49,229 bases of DNA from an uncultured Atopostipes sp. (GTDB lineage Bacteria > Bacillota > Bacilli > Lactobacillales > Carnobacteriaceae_A): contig CAJUOQ010000015.1 of assembly GCA_910588235.1 (NCBI GenBank), positions 1 through 49,229 of the forward strand, in the 5' to 3' direction. The notes under the pieces are model-generated. The model was not told the origin of the DNA. It was given only the letters and a program-made list of their open reading frames with translations, and ran no database searches. Positions 16,332 through 24,467 of this stretch are shown in pieces; within the stretch, counting starts at the first letter, position 1; each line of letters begins with the position of its first letter. A program made the translations under genes and the position numbers.

Positions 16332-17336
16332 ATGAAAAAAATATTAACTTTAGGGGAAAGCTTAACCAGGTTATCGACGCGAAAAGGGTATCGATTATCG
16401 GATGCGACTGGTCTTCATCTACATTATGGCGGGGCGGAAGCAAACGTAGCGATTAATATGTCTTTACTCGACCATGAAGTGAAATATGCTACAAAATTAC
16501 CAACCGATCATGGTTTAACAAGCAGTCTCATTTCGCAACTCCAAGGACATAGAGTGGATTGTAAAAATGTTATTTATGGAGAAGGTCGCTTAGGGAGTTA
16601 TTATTTAGAGGTAGGTACAGGATTAAGAGCTTCAAATGTTATTTATGACCGCGACTATACAGCTTTATCTTTAATGGAGGAAAATGAATGGGATCTGGAT
16701 GAATTGTTTGCGGATGTTTCCATTTTCCATATCACAGGAGTTACGCTAGCTTTATCAGAAGCTTGGCACGATATAGGGGTTGAATTAATTAAAGAAGCGA
16801 AAAAACGTGGAATTGAAGTCAGTTTTGACATGAATTTCCGTCAAAAGATGTGGTCCTATGAAACAGCGACAGAGACTTACCAAAAAGTCTTGCCTTATGT
16901 TGATTATTTATCGGCAGGAAAGTTAGATGCTATTCATTTTGTAGGCGTTGAAGAAGTTGAGGAAGCGGACTGGAGCTATTATTTAAAGAAAATTGCTGAA
17001 CAATATCCGAACATTAAATACTTATATGGAACGATTCGAGATTCTATCACGCCCAACAGCTATGAGATGTATGGCTATATCTGGGATACGGCTAATGCAG
17101 AAGGAGCTATTTCACAACAATACAATAATTATACGGTCATTGATCGTGTAGGGAGTGGCGATAGCTACACAGCAGCAGTGCTCGATGGTATTATTTATGA
17201 GAAGTCTTTAGAAGAAATTGTAGAATTTGGAATCGCAGCTTCGGCATTAAAACATACTGTCTATGGTGATATTAATCCATTTAGTCGTGAAGAAATCGAG
17301 AACTTTATGGAGAATACAAGCGATGTTATTCGTTAA
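16332..17336 (+). CDS. kdgK: PfkB-family sugar kinase, probable 2-dehydro-3-deoxygluconate kinase
   Basis: A 334-residue ribokinase/PfkB-fold protein that would phosphorylate 2-keto-3-deoxygluconate with ATP, the step between UxuA and KdgA in uronate breakdown. The N-terminal LTLGESLTRLS and HYGGAEANVAINMSLL (near residue 33) are typical of KDG kinases. The catalytic region near residue 278 reads VGSGDSYTAAVL, with Ser in place of Ala in the GAGD motif, and the base Asp is kept. It is the only KDG kinase in the window, which completes the glucuronate pathway even though it lies outside the kdgA-uxaC operon. The ATG follows AAAGGAG. Confidence 0.83.
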   Translation: MKKILTLGESLTRLSTRKGYRLSDATGLHLHYGGAEANVAINMSLLDHEVKYATKLPTDHGLTSSLISQLQGHRVDCKNVIYGEGRLGSYYLEVGTGLRASNVIYDRDYTALSLMEENEWDLDELFADVSIFHITGVTLALSEAWHDIGVELIKEAKKRGIEVSFDMNFRQKMWSYETATETYQKVLPYVDYLSAGKLDAIHFVGVEEVEEADWSYYLKKIAEQYPNIKYLYGTIRDSITPNSYEMYGYIWDTANAEGAISQQYNNYTVIDRVGSGDSYTAAVLDGIIYEKSLEEIVEFGIAASALKHTVYGDINPFSREEIENFMENTSDVIR

Positions 17337-17359
17337 TGAATAAAGATCATATTTCATAA

Positions 17360-17398
17360 AAAGCTCTACGATCTCTGGAAAAGAGATCGTAGAGCTTT
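17360..17398. terminator. Bidirectional terminator between kdgK and the response regulator gene
   Basis: A 17-base perfect stem (17360-17376 with 17382-17398) with a short AT-rich flank on each side separates two convergent genes. Confidence 0.8.
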
Positions 17399-17468
17399 AA
17401 ATTTATTTATTTTTAATCTTGGTGATTGTATGGAGTATTGCTATGACTGAATGATTAGAAAACACGCT

Positions 17469-18263
17469 CTAATTGAGCCGATTACGAAATTCGGTTGGAG
17501 TGACGCCGACATTTTTTCGAAAAACATGGCTGAAATATTTTGGATCATTAAACCCTGCCGCATAAGCGACTTCAGAAATATGATAATCCGTATTTTCTAA
17601 GTAATCGATGGCCTTTTTTATTCGAACAAAAGTAATATATTCTAAAATGGTATAACCCGTACTTTTTTTAAAGGAACGACTGAGATGTCCCGTACTTACT
17701 TGTAGATGTTCACTAATTGCTTTAATGGATAAATCAGAAGTAATATTTGTTTTGATAAAATCTATCGTATTTGTAATAAGGGTTTCATGAGTATTAAGCG
17801 GATAATTTTCGAAATATTTTTCAAAAAGGATATAAGGACTTTCATTGAGATGGCTGATTTTATGAACTAATTTTTCAGTTTTTATATTCTTTTCAATACG
17901 TTTTTGTATCTTATTTAAGCACGCTGCTAACTCCTCTTCATTAATTGGCTTTAAAAGAAAGTCTACTACACCTAGACGTATAGCATTTTGTGCATATTTA
18001 AAATCATCATATCCAGAAATAATAATATATTCTGCATGAACTCCCTCTTTTTGAAGTTGTTCAATCATTTGTAAGCCATCGATCTCTGGCATTCTGATAT
18101 CGGTAATGACAACATCAGGTGCTTTGTCTTTAATGACTGCCATTCCTTCCTCACCGTTACTCGCTTCTCCTATGATGATTGAATCCATTTCTTCCCAGTC
18201 AAAAGTTAAAATTAAACCTTTCCGTACAAGTCGCTCATTTTCAATGATGACTATTTTAAGCAT
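17469..18263 (-). CDS. YesN-type response regulator with AraC DNA-binding domain
   Basis: A 264-residue regulator. Residues 1-125 are a receiver domain, with the phospho-acceptor Asp in DVVITDIRMPEIDG (near residue 55), the Thr/Ser switch at IIISGYDD and the Lys in FLLKPI (near 105). Residues 160-262 are an AraC-type double helix-turn-helix (STGHLSRSFKK and NDPKYFSHVFRK). It lies five bases after the kinase gene, and both follow the binding-protein gene. Such sets usually activate a neighbouring sugar uptake gene; here the divergent PTS-like gene at 21415 is the obvious target. Confidence 0.88.
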   Translation of the reverse strand: MLKIVIIENERLVRKGLILTFDWEEMDSIIIGEASNGEEGMAVIKDKAPDVVITDIRMPEIDGLQMIEQLQKEGVHAEYIIISGYDDFKYAQNAIRLGVVDFLLKPINEEELAACLNKIQKRIEKNIKTEKLVHKISHLNESPYILFEKYFENYPLNTHETLITNTIDFIKTNITSDLSIKAISEHLQVSTGHLSRSFKKSTGYTILEYITFVRIKKAIDYLENTDYHISEVAYAAGFNDPKYFSHVFRKNVGVTPTEFRNRLN

Positions 18264-18268
18264 CTAAA

Positions 18269-19987
18269 CTACCTCCTTATAGGAAATGAAATAATAACAC
18301 TTGTTCCGCCAGTATTATATATATTCATTTCAAATTGATCACCAAAATAATATTGTAAACGTTGATACACATTCTTGAGACCTATCCCATTCCCGTCAGT
18401 TTGTTTTTCTTCTTGAGGATCACTGTTCTTTTTAAAGTGATCTACAATTTCTGGATCGATGCCTTTGCCGTTGTCTTCAAGCACCACTATACACTGATTG
18501 TTCTTTTCTATAATGGATAAGAATAATTTTCCTTGCTTATTGACTTCCTCAATCCCATGTTCAATTGCATTTTCAACAAGAGGTTGAATGATTAAGCGAG
18601 GTAACAGGGCGTCTTTCGCTGCATCTTCTAAAAAGATCTCATACTTTAAATCATCCCCATAACGAAAACTTTGTATTTTTAAATAACTTTCGACTAGTTG
18701 AACGCTTTCGTTCACGGTTTCTGATTTTTTATCAATCGCAATGTTTGCACGCAAAATATTTGCTAAATTAGTCACCATGCCATCGATTTCTGGCACATTG
18801 TTTAACCGAGCCATAAATTTAATTGAATTTAAAACGTTATAAAGAAAATGTGGTTTCATTTGGGATTGTAGAGCCTTCATCTCTGCGACGTGTATCGCAT
18901 CTTGTGTTTCTTCGTTTGTTTTTATTAGTATTTGTATTGTTTCCATCATGCCGTTAAATTGTCTAGCGATAGACGACATTTCATCATGGGCTGGAACAGG
19001 GAAACGAACATCTAATCCTTTGTTTTCAACTTTTTGCATGTTTTCCATAATAATTCCGATCGGTCGGTAAAGGGTGAGTGCAAGAAAATAGGAAATAAGT
19101 GCCGCAATAATAAAAAGAAAAACTAGAATTAAACCAAATGAAAGAAAAATTTCAGAGGCTAAATTCTCAAAAAGATCATAAGGGAATAGAGTATAGATCA
19201 ATAAATCATATTCAGGGATTTGTTGTTGAATAACTGTTTCGTTTTTTGTTTGTTTTTCCTGTAATAAATTCGATTTCCTAGAAAAATCATCTTGGAAAAG
19301 ATTAGATAAAAAATGGTTTCTTTGTTTAACTTCTCGACTGTCGTAGAAAGAAAAATAATTTTGGTCACTCAAAACCAGATCAATGTGATAAGGAACAGTC
19401 ATAGAGTGATAAATTTCATTAAAAATAGCATGCGGGAAATCGATCACAATATATCCAATGATTTCGTCTGTTTCAAAAATAGGTGTTCCGATCGCTAAAG
19501 AAGATTCGAAATCAACAGCAGGTGTTTTTTGTGATGGATAGACAACGGTATCTTTTGTTTGATCGATCTCGCGAAATATCCCCCAATTCTTTGGTAATTT
19601 ATGATAGATTTCTTGAGTTTCTGGGTTCGTAGACAGGATAGGCGTGTTTTCTTGGTCTAATATAGTGACTTCTGGTTTTGCATCTTTTCCAGCTATTTCA
19701 GAATAAATGGTATTATAAACCTCATTTGTTATTGCATCATCCTTTGTCCTGAATAATGCTTGGAATTTTTCATCACGGGCCCAAGTACCTGCCAGACGAT
19801 CGTAATCCGTCATCGTATGTAACAGCTCCGTTTGGAATTTATCCTGTACGCTATAAGCTTGATCATAAGCAATTTGATAATTGTTTTCACGAACTTGGTA
19901 GTAGATTAAAAAGGAAAATAATAAAATGGATAATAAGCTACTTAAAAAGATAAATAAAAATGTTCGGAATAAAAATTTTCGTTTCAT
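18269..19987 (-). CDS. YesM-type membrane sensor histidine kinase
   Basis: A 572-residue sensor kinase: one membrane helix at residues 8-29, an extracellular sensing region to about 275, a second helix near 280-305 and then a HAMP linker. The His-kinase domain has the phospho-accepting His in QMKPHFLYNVLNSIK (near 375), and the ATP-binding boxes are VENAIEHGIEE, LEDNGKGID and GIGLKNVYQRL. It belongs to the LytS/YesM class that pairs with AraC-type regulators. It lies eight bases after the binding-protein gene; in the staphylococcal HptRSA arrangement the binding protein contacts the kinase, and the same is inferred here. Confidence 0.88.
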   Translation of the reverse strand: MKRKFLFRTFLFIFLSSLLSILLFSFLIYYQVRENNYQIAYDQAYSVQDKFQTELLHTMTDYDRLAGTWARDEKFQALFRTKDDAITNEVYNTIYSEIAGKDAKPEVTILDQENTPILSTNPETQEIYHKLPKNWGIFREIDQTKDTVVYPSQKTPAVDFESSLAIGTPIFETDEIIGYIVIDFPHAIFNEIYHSMTVPYHIDLVLSDQNYFSFYDSREVKQRNHFLSNLFQDDFSRKSNLLQEKQTKNETVIQQQIPEYDLLIYTLFPYDLFENLASEIFLSFGLILVFLFIIAALISYFLALTLYRPIGIIMENMQKVENKGLDVRFPVPAHDEMSSIARQFNGMMETIQILIKTNEETQDAIHVAEMKALQSQMKPHFLYNVLNSIKFMARLNNVPEIDGMVTNLANILRANIAIDKKSETVNESVQLVESYLKIQSFRYGDDLKYEIFLEDAAKDALLPRLIIQPLVENAIEHGIEEVNKQGKLFLSIIEKNNQCIVVLEDNGKGIDPEIVDHFKKNSDPQEEKQTDGNGIGLKNVYQRLQYYFGDQFEMNIYNTGGTSVIISFPIRR

Positions 19988-19995
19988 CTCTATTT

Positions 19996-21000
19996 TTAAT
20001 CTCCCATCGATTCTTTCATGTCAGCCCATTTTTCCAAAATTTGGGCATGATAAGTCGTTGACCATTGATAGTCATACTCAACCAAGCTAATTTCTTCAGA
20101 AGGCGTTAATTCAGAAGGATCGCCCACCTCCACATGGGTAGGTCTGCGGTAGAAATTTTCGGCAACAGCTTGTTGTGCTTTCGCACTTAGGATAAAATCA
20201 ATAAATTTCTCAGCATTTTCAAGATGATGACCATCTTTAAGGAGCGCGACCCCAGAAGGTCTTGCCGTCGTCCCATCGTCAGGATAAACAAAACCTAGAT
20301 TGTTATTTTGCTGTAAGTATTCGTAGGCATAGCTTTCTAAAGTAACTCCTAACATATATTCTCCTTCATGTACTTTCAAAGGAATATCAAGAGTATTCTC
20401 TAAAGTTTCTCCTTCCATATTGACAAGTAAGTCTTCGATAAAGTCCCAGCCCATATTCTCTTCTTTAAATCTCCTGAGCAGAGTGACCAGTTGAGTGTAG
20501 GCTGATCCGCTCACAGTGGGCTCTCCCATCGCAATTTGCCCTTTAAATTTCTCGTTTAATAAATCATCCCATGTCGTAGGAATATCTTTTTCTGACATAA
20601 TTTGTTTATTATAGATGATAACCATTGGAATTTTAAAATCGCCTATCCAATTTTTATCAAGATCATCATACCCATCGTCAATTTTATCTAAAGTTTCCGA
20701 AGTGTATGGCGCTAGCATCTCATGGTTTAAATCCAAAGTATCAGAACCAACTCCAATAATAACATCACCGGGTAAAGTATCTTTGTTCGTTTTTGCTGCA
20801 TCAATCATTTCATTTCCACTTCCAAGAACGGTTTTAACGGTTAGTTGGGATTGTTCTTGAAATTCTTTGACATAAAAATTGGTTAGTTCTTCTGAATGTC
20901 CTGAATAAAGAATTAAATCAGCTTCTTCTTGAGCAACCTCTTCCTCATTTTTGCATCCAACCAAAAGCAAAATCATTAAAAGAATAAAAAAACGTTTCAA
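19996..21000 (-). CDS. Extracellular solute-binding lipoprotein acting as sensor component
   Basis: A 334-residue lipoprotein: MKRFFILLMILLLVGC is a lipoprotein signal with a lipobox Cys at residue 16. The mature part resembles iron/organophosphate-type periplasmic binding proteins (PgtC/HptA type), with LILYSGHSEELTNFYV near residue 29 and IMGEP-like segments near 150. No ABC permease or ATPase gene is in the neighbourhood, so it most probably presents a ligand to the membrane kinase encoded next to it rather than feeding a transporter. GAGG precedes the start; translation may begin with a non-ATG codon or at the next Met. Confidence 0.82.
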   Translation of the reverse strand: MKRFFILLMILLLVGCKNEEEVAQEEADLILYSGHSEELTNFYVKEFQEQSQLTVKTVLGSGNEMIDAAKTNKDTLPGDVIIGVGSDTLDLNHEMLAPYTSETLDKIDDGYDDLDKNWIGDFKIPMVIIYNKQIMSEKDIPTTWDDLLNEKFKGQIAMGEPTVSGSAYTQLVTLLRRFKEENMGWDFIEDLLVNMEGETLENTLDIPLKVHEGEYMLGVTLESYAYEYLQQNNNLGFVYPDDGTTARPSGVALLKDGHHLENAEKFIDFILSAKAQQAVAENFYRRPTHVEVGDPSELTPSEEISLVEYDYQWSTTYHAQILEKWADMKESMGD

Positions 21001-21039
21001 AACGGAACCTCCTCATTTCTATCATGCGTTGTATACAGT

Positions 21040-21053
21040 AGTTAACGTTATCA
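21040..21053. promoter_or_regulatory. cre-like site upstream of the sensor operon
   Basis: AGTTAACGTTATCA differs from the CcpA cre consensus at one fixed position and is nearly palindromic. It lies 40 bases upstream of the lipoprotein gene, next to TATACA, which could be the minus-strand -10 box. Confidence 0.55.
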
Positions 21054-21165
21054 TAAAAGTGCTTAATGCGGTAAGAAAAATTAAACTTTCTATGAAAATA
21101 TCAGGATTGTCCACCATTCATCAGAATTACTCCATTGAAAGGGTTTTTATTAAAAACTAAGATAA

Positions 21166-21228
21166 GACATATAAACGAGCCAAAGCGTTCTTGTCATCAT
21201 TCACTGAGTGGATCAAGGCATATAAAAC
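21166..21228 (+). repeat. Direct repeats in the divergent control region of the PTS-like gene
   Basis: CATATAAA occurs at 21168-21175 and 21219-21226 with shared flanking bases, 51 bases apart (about five helical turns). AraC-type regulators often bind such same-face direct repeats, so these are candidate sites for the YesN-type regulator. The rest of 21054-21414 shows no gene. Confidence 0.35.
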
Positions 21229-21366
21229 ATAGAAAGGAGAACGTTAAATAGTGCTTGCATAAAAAAGTACTAAAGACTTTAGTTATTATCTTTAGACGAT
21301 TGATAGAGTGGGGATCCCATGAATCGTTCAGAAAGTCTTAGAATTGCGTCCGTAACAATCAAAAAA

Positions 21367-21380
21367 TGAAAACGATTAAC
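21367..21380 (+). promoter_or_regulatory. Weak cre-like site before the PTS-like gene
   Basis: TGAAAACGATTAAC has two mismatches to the cre consensus and lies 35 bases before the start codon, where binding could block elongation. Confidence 0.4.
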
Positions 21381-21414
21381 CATCAAATATAATAAATAGA
21401 AGGAAGAGAAAAAT

Positions 21415-22776
21415 ATGAACTATAAAGAGTTAATACAATCATTAGGAGATCCAGAAAATATCTCCGATTTTATGACTGATACAAATAAACTGATCGTTAA
21501 AATCAATGATTTATCAAAAATAAATTACGATTCATTAGATAATATTAATAGTGTAGCATCCATTGCTTTAGAAGATAACTCAATCGTTTTACCTTTTCAA
21601 GGAGAAGGACAAATCGATGCTGATGAAATACAAAATGCCATCGATGAACTTGAAGAACCCGAAGAAAGTGTCTCAATGGCTAGACAAATTTTTGACAAAG
21701 TCATTCAAACAATTACTGGATCCATTACGCCTATTGTTCCTTTACTTGCTGGCGCGGGAATGGGAAAAGTATTGCTCATTGTTTTGGACTTATTTAATTT
21801 ATTATCGCCTGAGAGTGCGACTTATGGGATATTAAAATTTACTTTTGATACGCCTTTTTATTTCTTACCAGCATTAGTTGGTTTCTCAGCGGCTAGCGTC
21901 TTTGGGACCAATCGATTTATATCGGCATTTCTAGGGTTAATGATGCTTCATCCTACTTATACTGGTTTAGTGGATGCAGGAGACCCGGTGAGTTTCTTAG
22001 GCATGTCATTGCCTTTGAATTCTTATTCAGCTCAAATTATTCCAGCTATCTTAGTCGTATGGATTTATAGTTATGTGGAACGTTTTTCAAATAAAGTGGT
22101 GCCAGAAGCCGTGGAGTTATTTATTGCGCCCTTGTTGAGTATTTTAATTATGACGCCGCTATCCTTGTTGGTATTAGCACCTGTTGGAATGACCGTTGGT
22201 GAGTGGGTGGCTCAAGGCGTATTATGGTCAGCGGATACCTTTGGTTTCATCGCCATCGCCGTCATGGCAGCCATTTACCCTTGGTTAGTGACTATGGGCT
22301 TGCATAAAGCACTCAGTCCAGTAAGTATTATGTTAGTTTCCCAACAAGGGTTTGATCCTGTCGTACGAGCGATCGCTCTCTGTTCAAATATTGCGCAAGC
22401 TTCTGCTAGTTTAGCCGTATCGATTAAAGCGAAAAATGCAGAGTTAAAATCGGTTGCACGAGCAGGTGCGATCACTGCTTTCCTTGGTGGCTATACTGAA
22501 GTGGCTCTTTACGGTGTGAACCTAAAATTAAGAAAACCAATGTATGCTTGTATGATCGGAGCCGCCTCAGCAGGTGTTTATGCTGGTTTTGTTGGCTTGA
22601 AAGCTTACGCTTATATTACGCCAGCCATCTTATCTCTACCAATGTGGATCGGGGCTGCTGGAAACTTTTTCATCCACGCGATCATTACAATTATTATTTC
22701 GACTGTTGTTACTTTTATTGCTACTTGGCTTATCGGATTTGATGAAGAAAATTATATCAGTACGGAAGAAGCATAA
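21415..22776 (+). CDS. PTS glucose-superfamily IIBC-like permease with degenerate B domain
   Basis: A 453-residue membrane protein. Residues 1-75 align by eye with a PTS EIIB domain (DPENISDF near residue 12), but the region that should hold the phosphorylated Cys in CATRLR reads FMTDTNKLIVKI. The domain has no Cys at all, so it cannot take phosphate in the normal way. Residues 95-445 form an EIIC with about ten helices; the usual GITEP loop reads GGYTEVALYGVNL near 360, keeping the Glu but not the Pro. A facilitator, a permease served by a separate IIB, or a sensor are all possible. AGGAAGAG precedes the ATG. It faces the sensor operon and is followed by a terminator. Confidence 0.75.
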   Translation: MNYKELIQSLGDPENISDFMTDTNKLIVKINDLSKINYDSLDNINSVASIALEDNSIVLPFQGEGQIDADEIQNAIDELEEPEESVSMARQIFDKVIQTITGSITPIVPLLAGAGMGKVLLIVLDLFNLLSPESATYGILKFTFDTPFYFLPALVGFSAASVFGTNRFISAFLGLMMLHPTYTGLVDAGDPVSFLGMSLPLNSYSAQIIPAILVVWIYSYVERFSNKVVPEAVELFIAPLLSILIMTPLSLLVLAPVGMTVGEWVAQGVLWSADTFGFIAIAVMAAIYPWLVTMGLHKALSPVSIMLVSQQGFDPVVRAIALCSNIAQASASLAVSIKAKNAELKSVARAGAITAFLGGYTEVALYGVNLKLRKPMYACMIGAASAGVYAGFVGLKAYAYITPAILSLPMWIGAAGNFFIHAIITIIISTVVTFIATWLIGFDEENYISTEEA

Positions 22777-22827
22777 GTTAAAAAACATCTTCTGCCGCGC
22801 TTGATGAATAAAAAATAAATAAAATTG

Positions 22828-22885
22828 AAAAGATTGTATTTGTTATGAGGAATCACTTAAAGAAAGACAAATGCAATCTTTTTAA
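22828..22885 (+). terminator. Terminator after the PTS-like gene
   Basis: AAAAGATTGTATTTGT (22828-22843) pairs with 22867-22882 apart from one T-G wobble, followed by TTT. The loop of 23 bases is long. Confidence 0.65.
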
Positions 22886-22927
22886 ATATTGAAAACAGAT
22901 GAAAAATGATTATTTCCGCAAAACCTG

Positions 22928-22981
22928 TTGTAAGCCTTTAATAAATGCGGTACAATGAAAGCGCATTAGACATCGGATGAC
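22928..22981 (+). promoter_or_regulatory. Promoter of the gntR gene with operator palindrome, site 3 of 4
   Basis: TTGTAA (22928-22933) and TACAAT (22951-22956) have a 17-base spacer. GACATCGGATGAC (22969-22981) begins 12 bases after the -10 box, which suggests autorepression by the GntR protein. Confidence 0.7.
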
Positions 22982-23001
22982 TTTGAGGGAGGTGTGAGTA
23001 A

Positions 23002-23694
23002 TTGGAAAAGCCATTAGTTGAGCGAACAACAGATTCTATTATTGAGTTTATTAAAAGCAAGAACTTAGGTTCTGGGGATAAATTGCCAAATGAATATACT
23101 TTAGCAGAAAGTTTAGGTGTTGGTCGGAGTACACTGCGAGAGGCTGTACGCTCTCTAGCTTCGAGAAATATCCTCGAAGTCAGACAAGGATCCGGCACTT
23201 ATGTAAGTAAGAACATGGGAATCTCGGATGACCCGTTGGGATTTTCTTTTGTGAAAGACACCTTGAAGCTAACGGAAGACCTCTTCTATTTAAGGTATGT
23301 TTTGGAACCAGAAGTTGCTATGCTAGCGGCGTATAGGCGCACCGACCAAGAAGTCGTTTATTTAGAAGAAATTGCGGAAGACATTGAAAACGTTATTAAC
23401 TCTACGGATCAACTCCATTTTGAATTAGATATTGAATTTCATTCACTGATCGCAAAAATGAGTAGAAATATAGCGATGAACCATTTAGTCCCGGTCATTG
23501 TTCAATCGATCACCTTGTATAATAGTTACTATACAAATGAACAAAGTAAAGTAGAAACTTTACAATCACACCGAGAAATTGTCCGGGCGATTCGCGATGG
23601 AGATCCTATGCAAGCTAAATATGCCATGCAAATGCATATTGCCAACAATCAACGACAGTTAAAAATAAATCGACAAGTCAAGCAGAAAACGTAA
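23002..23694 (+). CDS. GntR/FadR-family regulator, probable repressor of the uronate regulon
   Basis: A 230-residue regulator: an N-terminal winged helix at residues 5-72 (KLPNEYTLAESLGVGRSTLR, then QGSGTYV) and a C-terminal all-helical FCD ligand-binding domain with metal-binding His/Asp (ELDIEFHSLIA near residue 150; the His of LQSHREIVRAI near 193). Start TTG 23002 follows GGGAGGTG. FadR-type proteins bind short palindromes, and a TCATC-N-GATGA palindrome stands before its own gene, before kdgA, before the first GPH gene and before the first oxidoreductase gene. It is therefore the likely regulator of all four units, released by a uronate or keto-acid intermediate. Confidence 0.85.
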   Translation: MEKPLVERTTDSIIEFIKSKNLGSGDKLPNEYTLAESLGVGRSTLREAVRSLASRNILEVRQGSGTYVSKNMGISDDPLGFSFVKDTLKLTEDLFYLRYVLEPEVAMLAAYRRTDQEVVYLEEIAEDIENVINSTDQLHFELDIEFHSLIAKMSRNIAMNHLVPVIVQSITLYNSYYTNEQSKVETLQSHREIVRAIRDGDPMQAKYAMQMHIANNQRQLKINRQVKQKT

Positions 23695-23742
23695 CGCACT
23701 TTAATGAAAGGTTTTTAAAGAAAATTGGGAAAATAGTAGCAA

Positions 23743-23809
23743 TTGATAGAAGAATTGTGTTATTTTAGTAATGAGTCATCAGATGTCTTCATTTAAATGA
23801 AGGACATCT
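23743..23809 (+). promoter_or_regulatory. Promoter, operator site 4 of 4 and leader hairpin of the kdgA operon
   Basis: TTGATA (23743-23748) with TAGTAA (23766-23771) is a moderate promoter. GTCATCAGATGTC (23775-23787) is the operator. The AGATGTC half (23781-23787) also pairs with GACATCT (23803-23809) around TTCATTT/AAATGAA, forming a long leader hairpin with one bulged G. Confidence 0.6.
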
Positions 23810-23830
23810 AAAATAAGGAGGAAAACATCA

Positions 23831-24463
23831 ATGGGAAATGTTTTAAGTACGCTCAAAGATAATTATATCTTTGCGGTAATCCGTGGAAAAGACCAAAACG
23901 ATGGATACGAAATCGCTAAAGCTGCAGTTGAAGGTGGTATTAAAAACTTAGAATTAACATTTAGTACACCAAATGCCGCACAAGTGATCAAAGATCTCGT
24001 GGAAGATTATAAAGATGACGATTCAGTCGTTGTTGGTGCGGGTACAGTGATGACGCTTGACTTAGCGAAAGAAGCTCATGAAGCAGGAGCTGAATTCCTA
24101 GTAAGTCCTCATTTCTCCCCAGAAATTGCAGAATATGCTCGCGAAGTAGATACTTACTACATGCCAGGTTGTGGAACAGTAACAGAAGTTGTCAACGCAA
24201 TGAATGCTGGCTGTGACATTGTTAAAGTGTTCCCTGGTGGTATTTTAGGATCAGGTTTCATCAAAGATGTTCATGGACCAATTCCGGAAGCACAATTAAT
24301 GCCTTCAGGCGGTGTTTCATTAGACAACATTGCTGAATGGAAAGAAAATGGCGCAGTTGCTGTTGGAGTTGGAAGCGCGCTAAGCCGCGATGTCGCAGAG
24401 AAAGGCTATGAAAGTGTTGCAGAAAACGCGAAAGAATTTGTGTCAAAATTAGAAGAGGAGTAA
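23831..24463 (+). CDS. kdgA: Bifunctional KDPG/KHG aldolase
   Basis: A 210-residue class I aldolase that splits 2-keto-3-deoxy-6-phosphogluconate into pyruvate and glyceraldehyde-3-phosphate, the last step of uronate breakdown. The Schiff-base Lys is in DIVKVFPGG (near residue 136). Other family marks are LELTFSTPNAAQ (near 38), VVGAGTVMT (near 70), FLVSPHFSPE (near 92) and LMPSGGVSLDNI (near 156). It is the first gene of a seven-gene operon ending at 32112 and is preceded by AAGGAGGAAAA. Codons here and in the following genes are more uniform than in the rest of the window, which suggests high expression. Confidence 0.92.
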   Translation: MGNVLSTLKDNYIFAVIRGKDQNDGYEIAKAAVEGGIKNLELTFSTPNAAQVIKDLVEDYKDDDSVVVGAGTVMTLDLAKEAHEAGAEFLVSPHFSPEIAEYAREVDTYYMPGCGTVTEVVNAMNAGCDIVKVFPGGILGSGFIKDVHGPIPEAQLMPSGGVSLDNIAEWKENGAVAVGVGSALSRDVAEKGYESVAENAKEFVSKLEEE

Positions 24464-24467
24464 TAGA

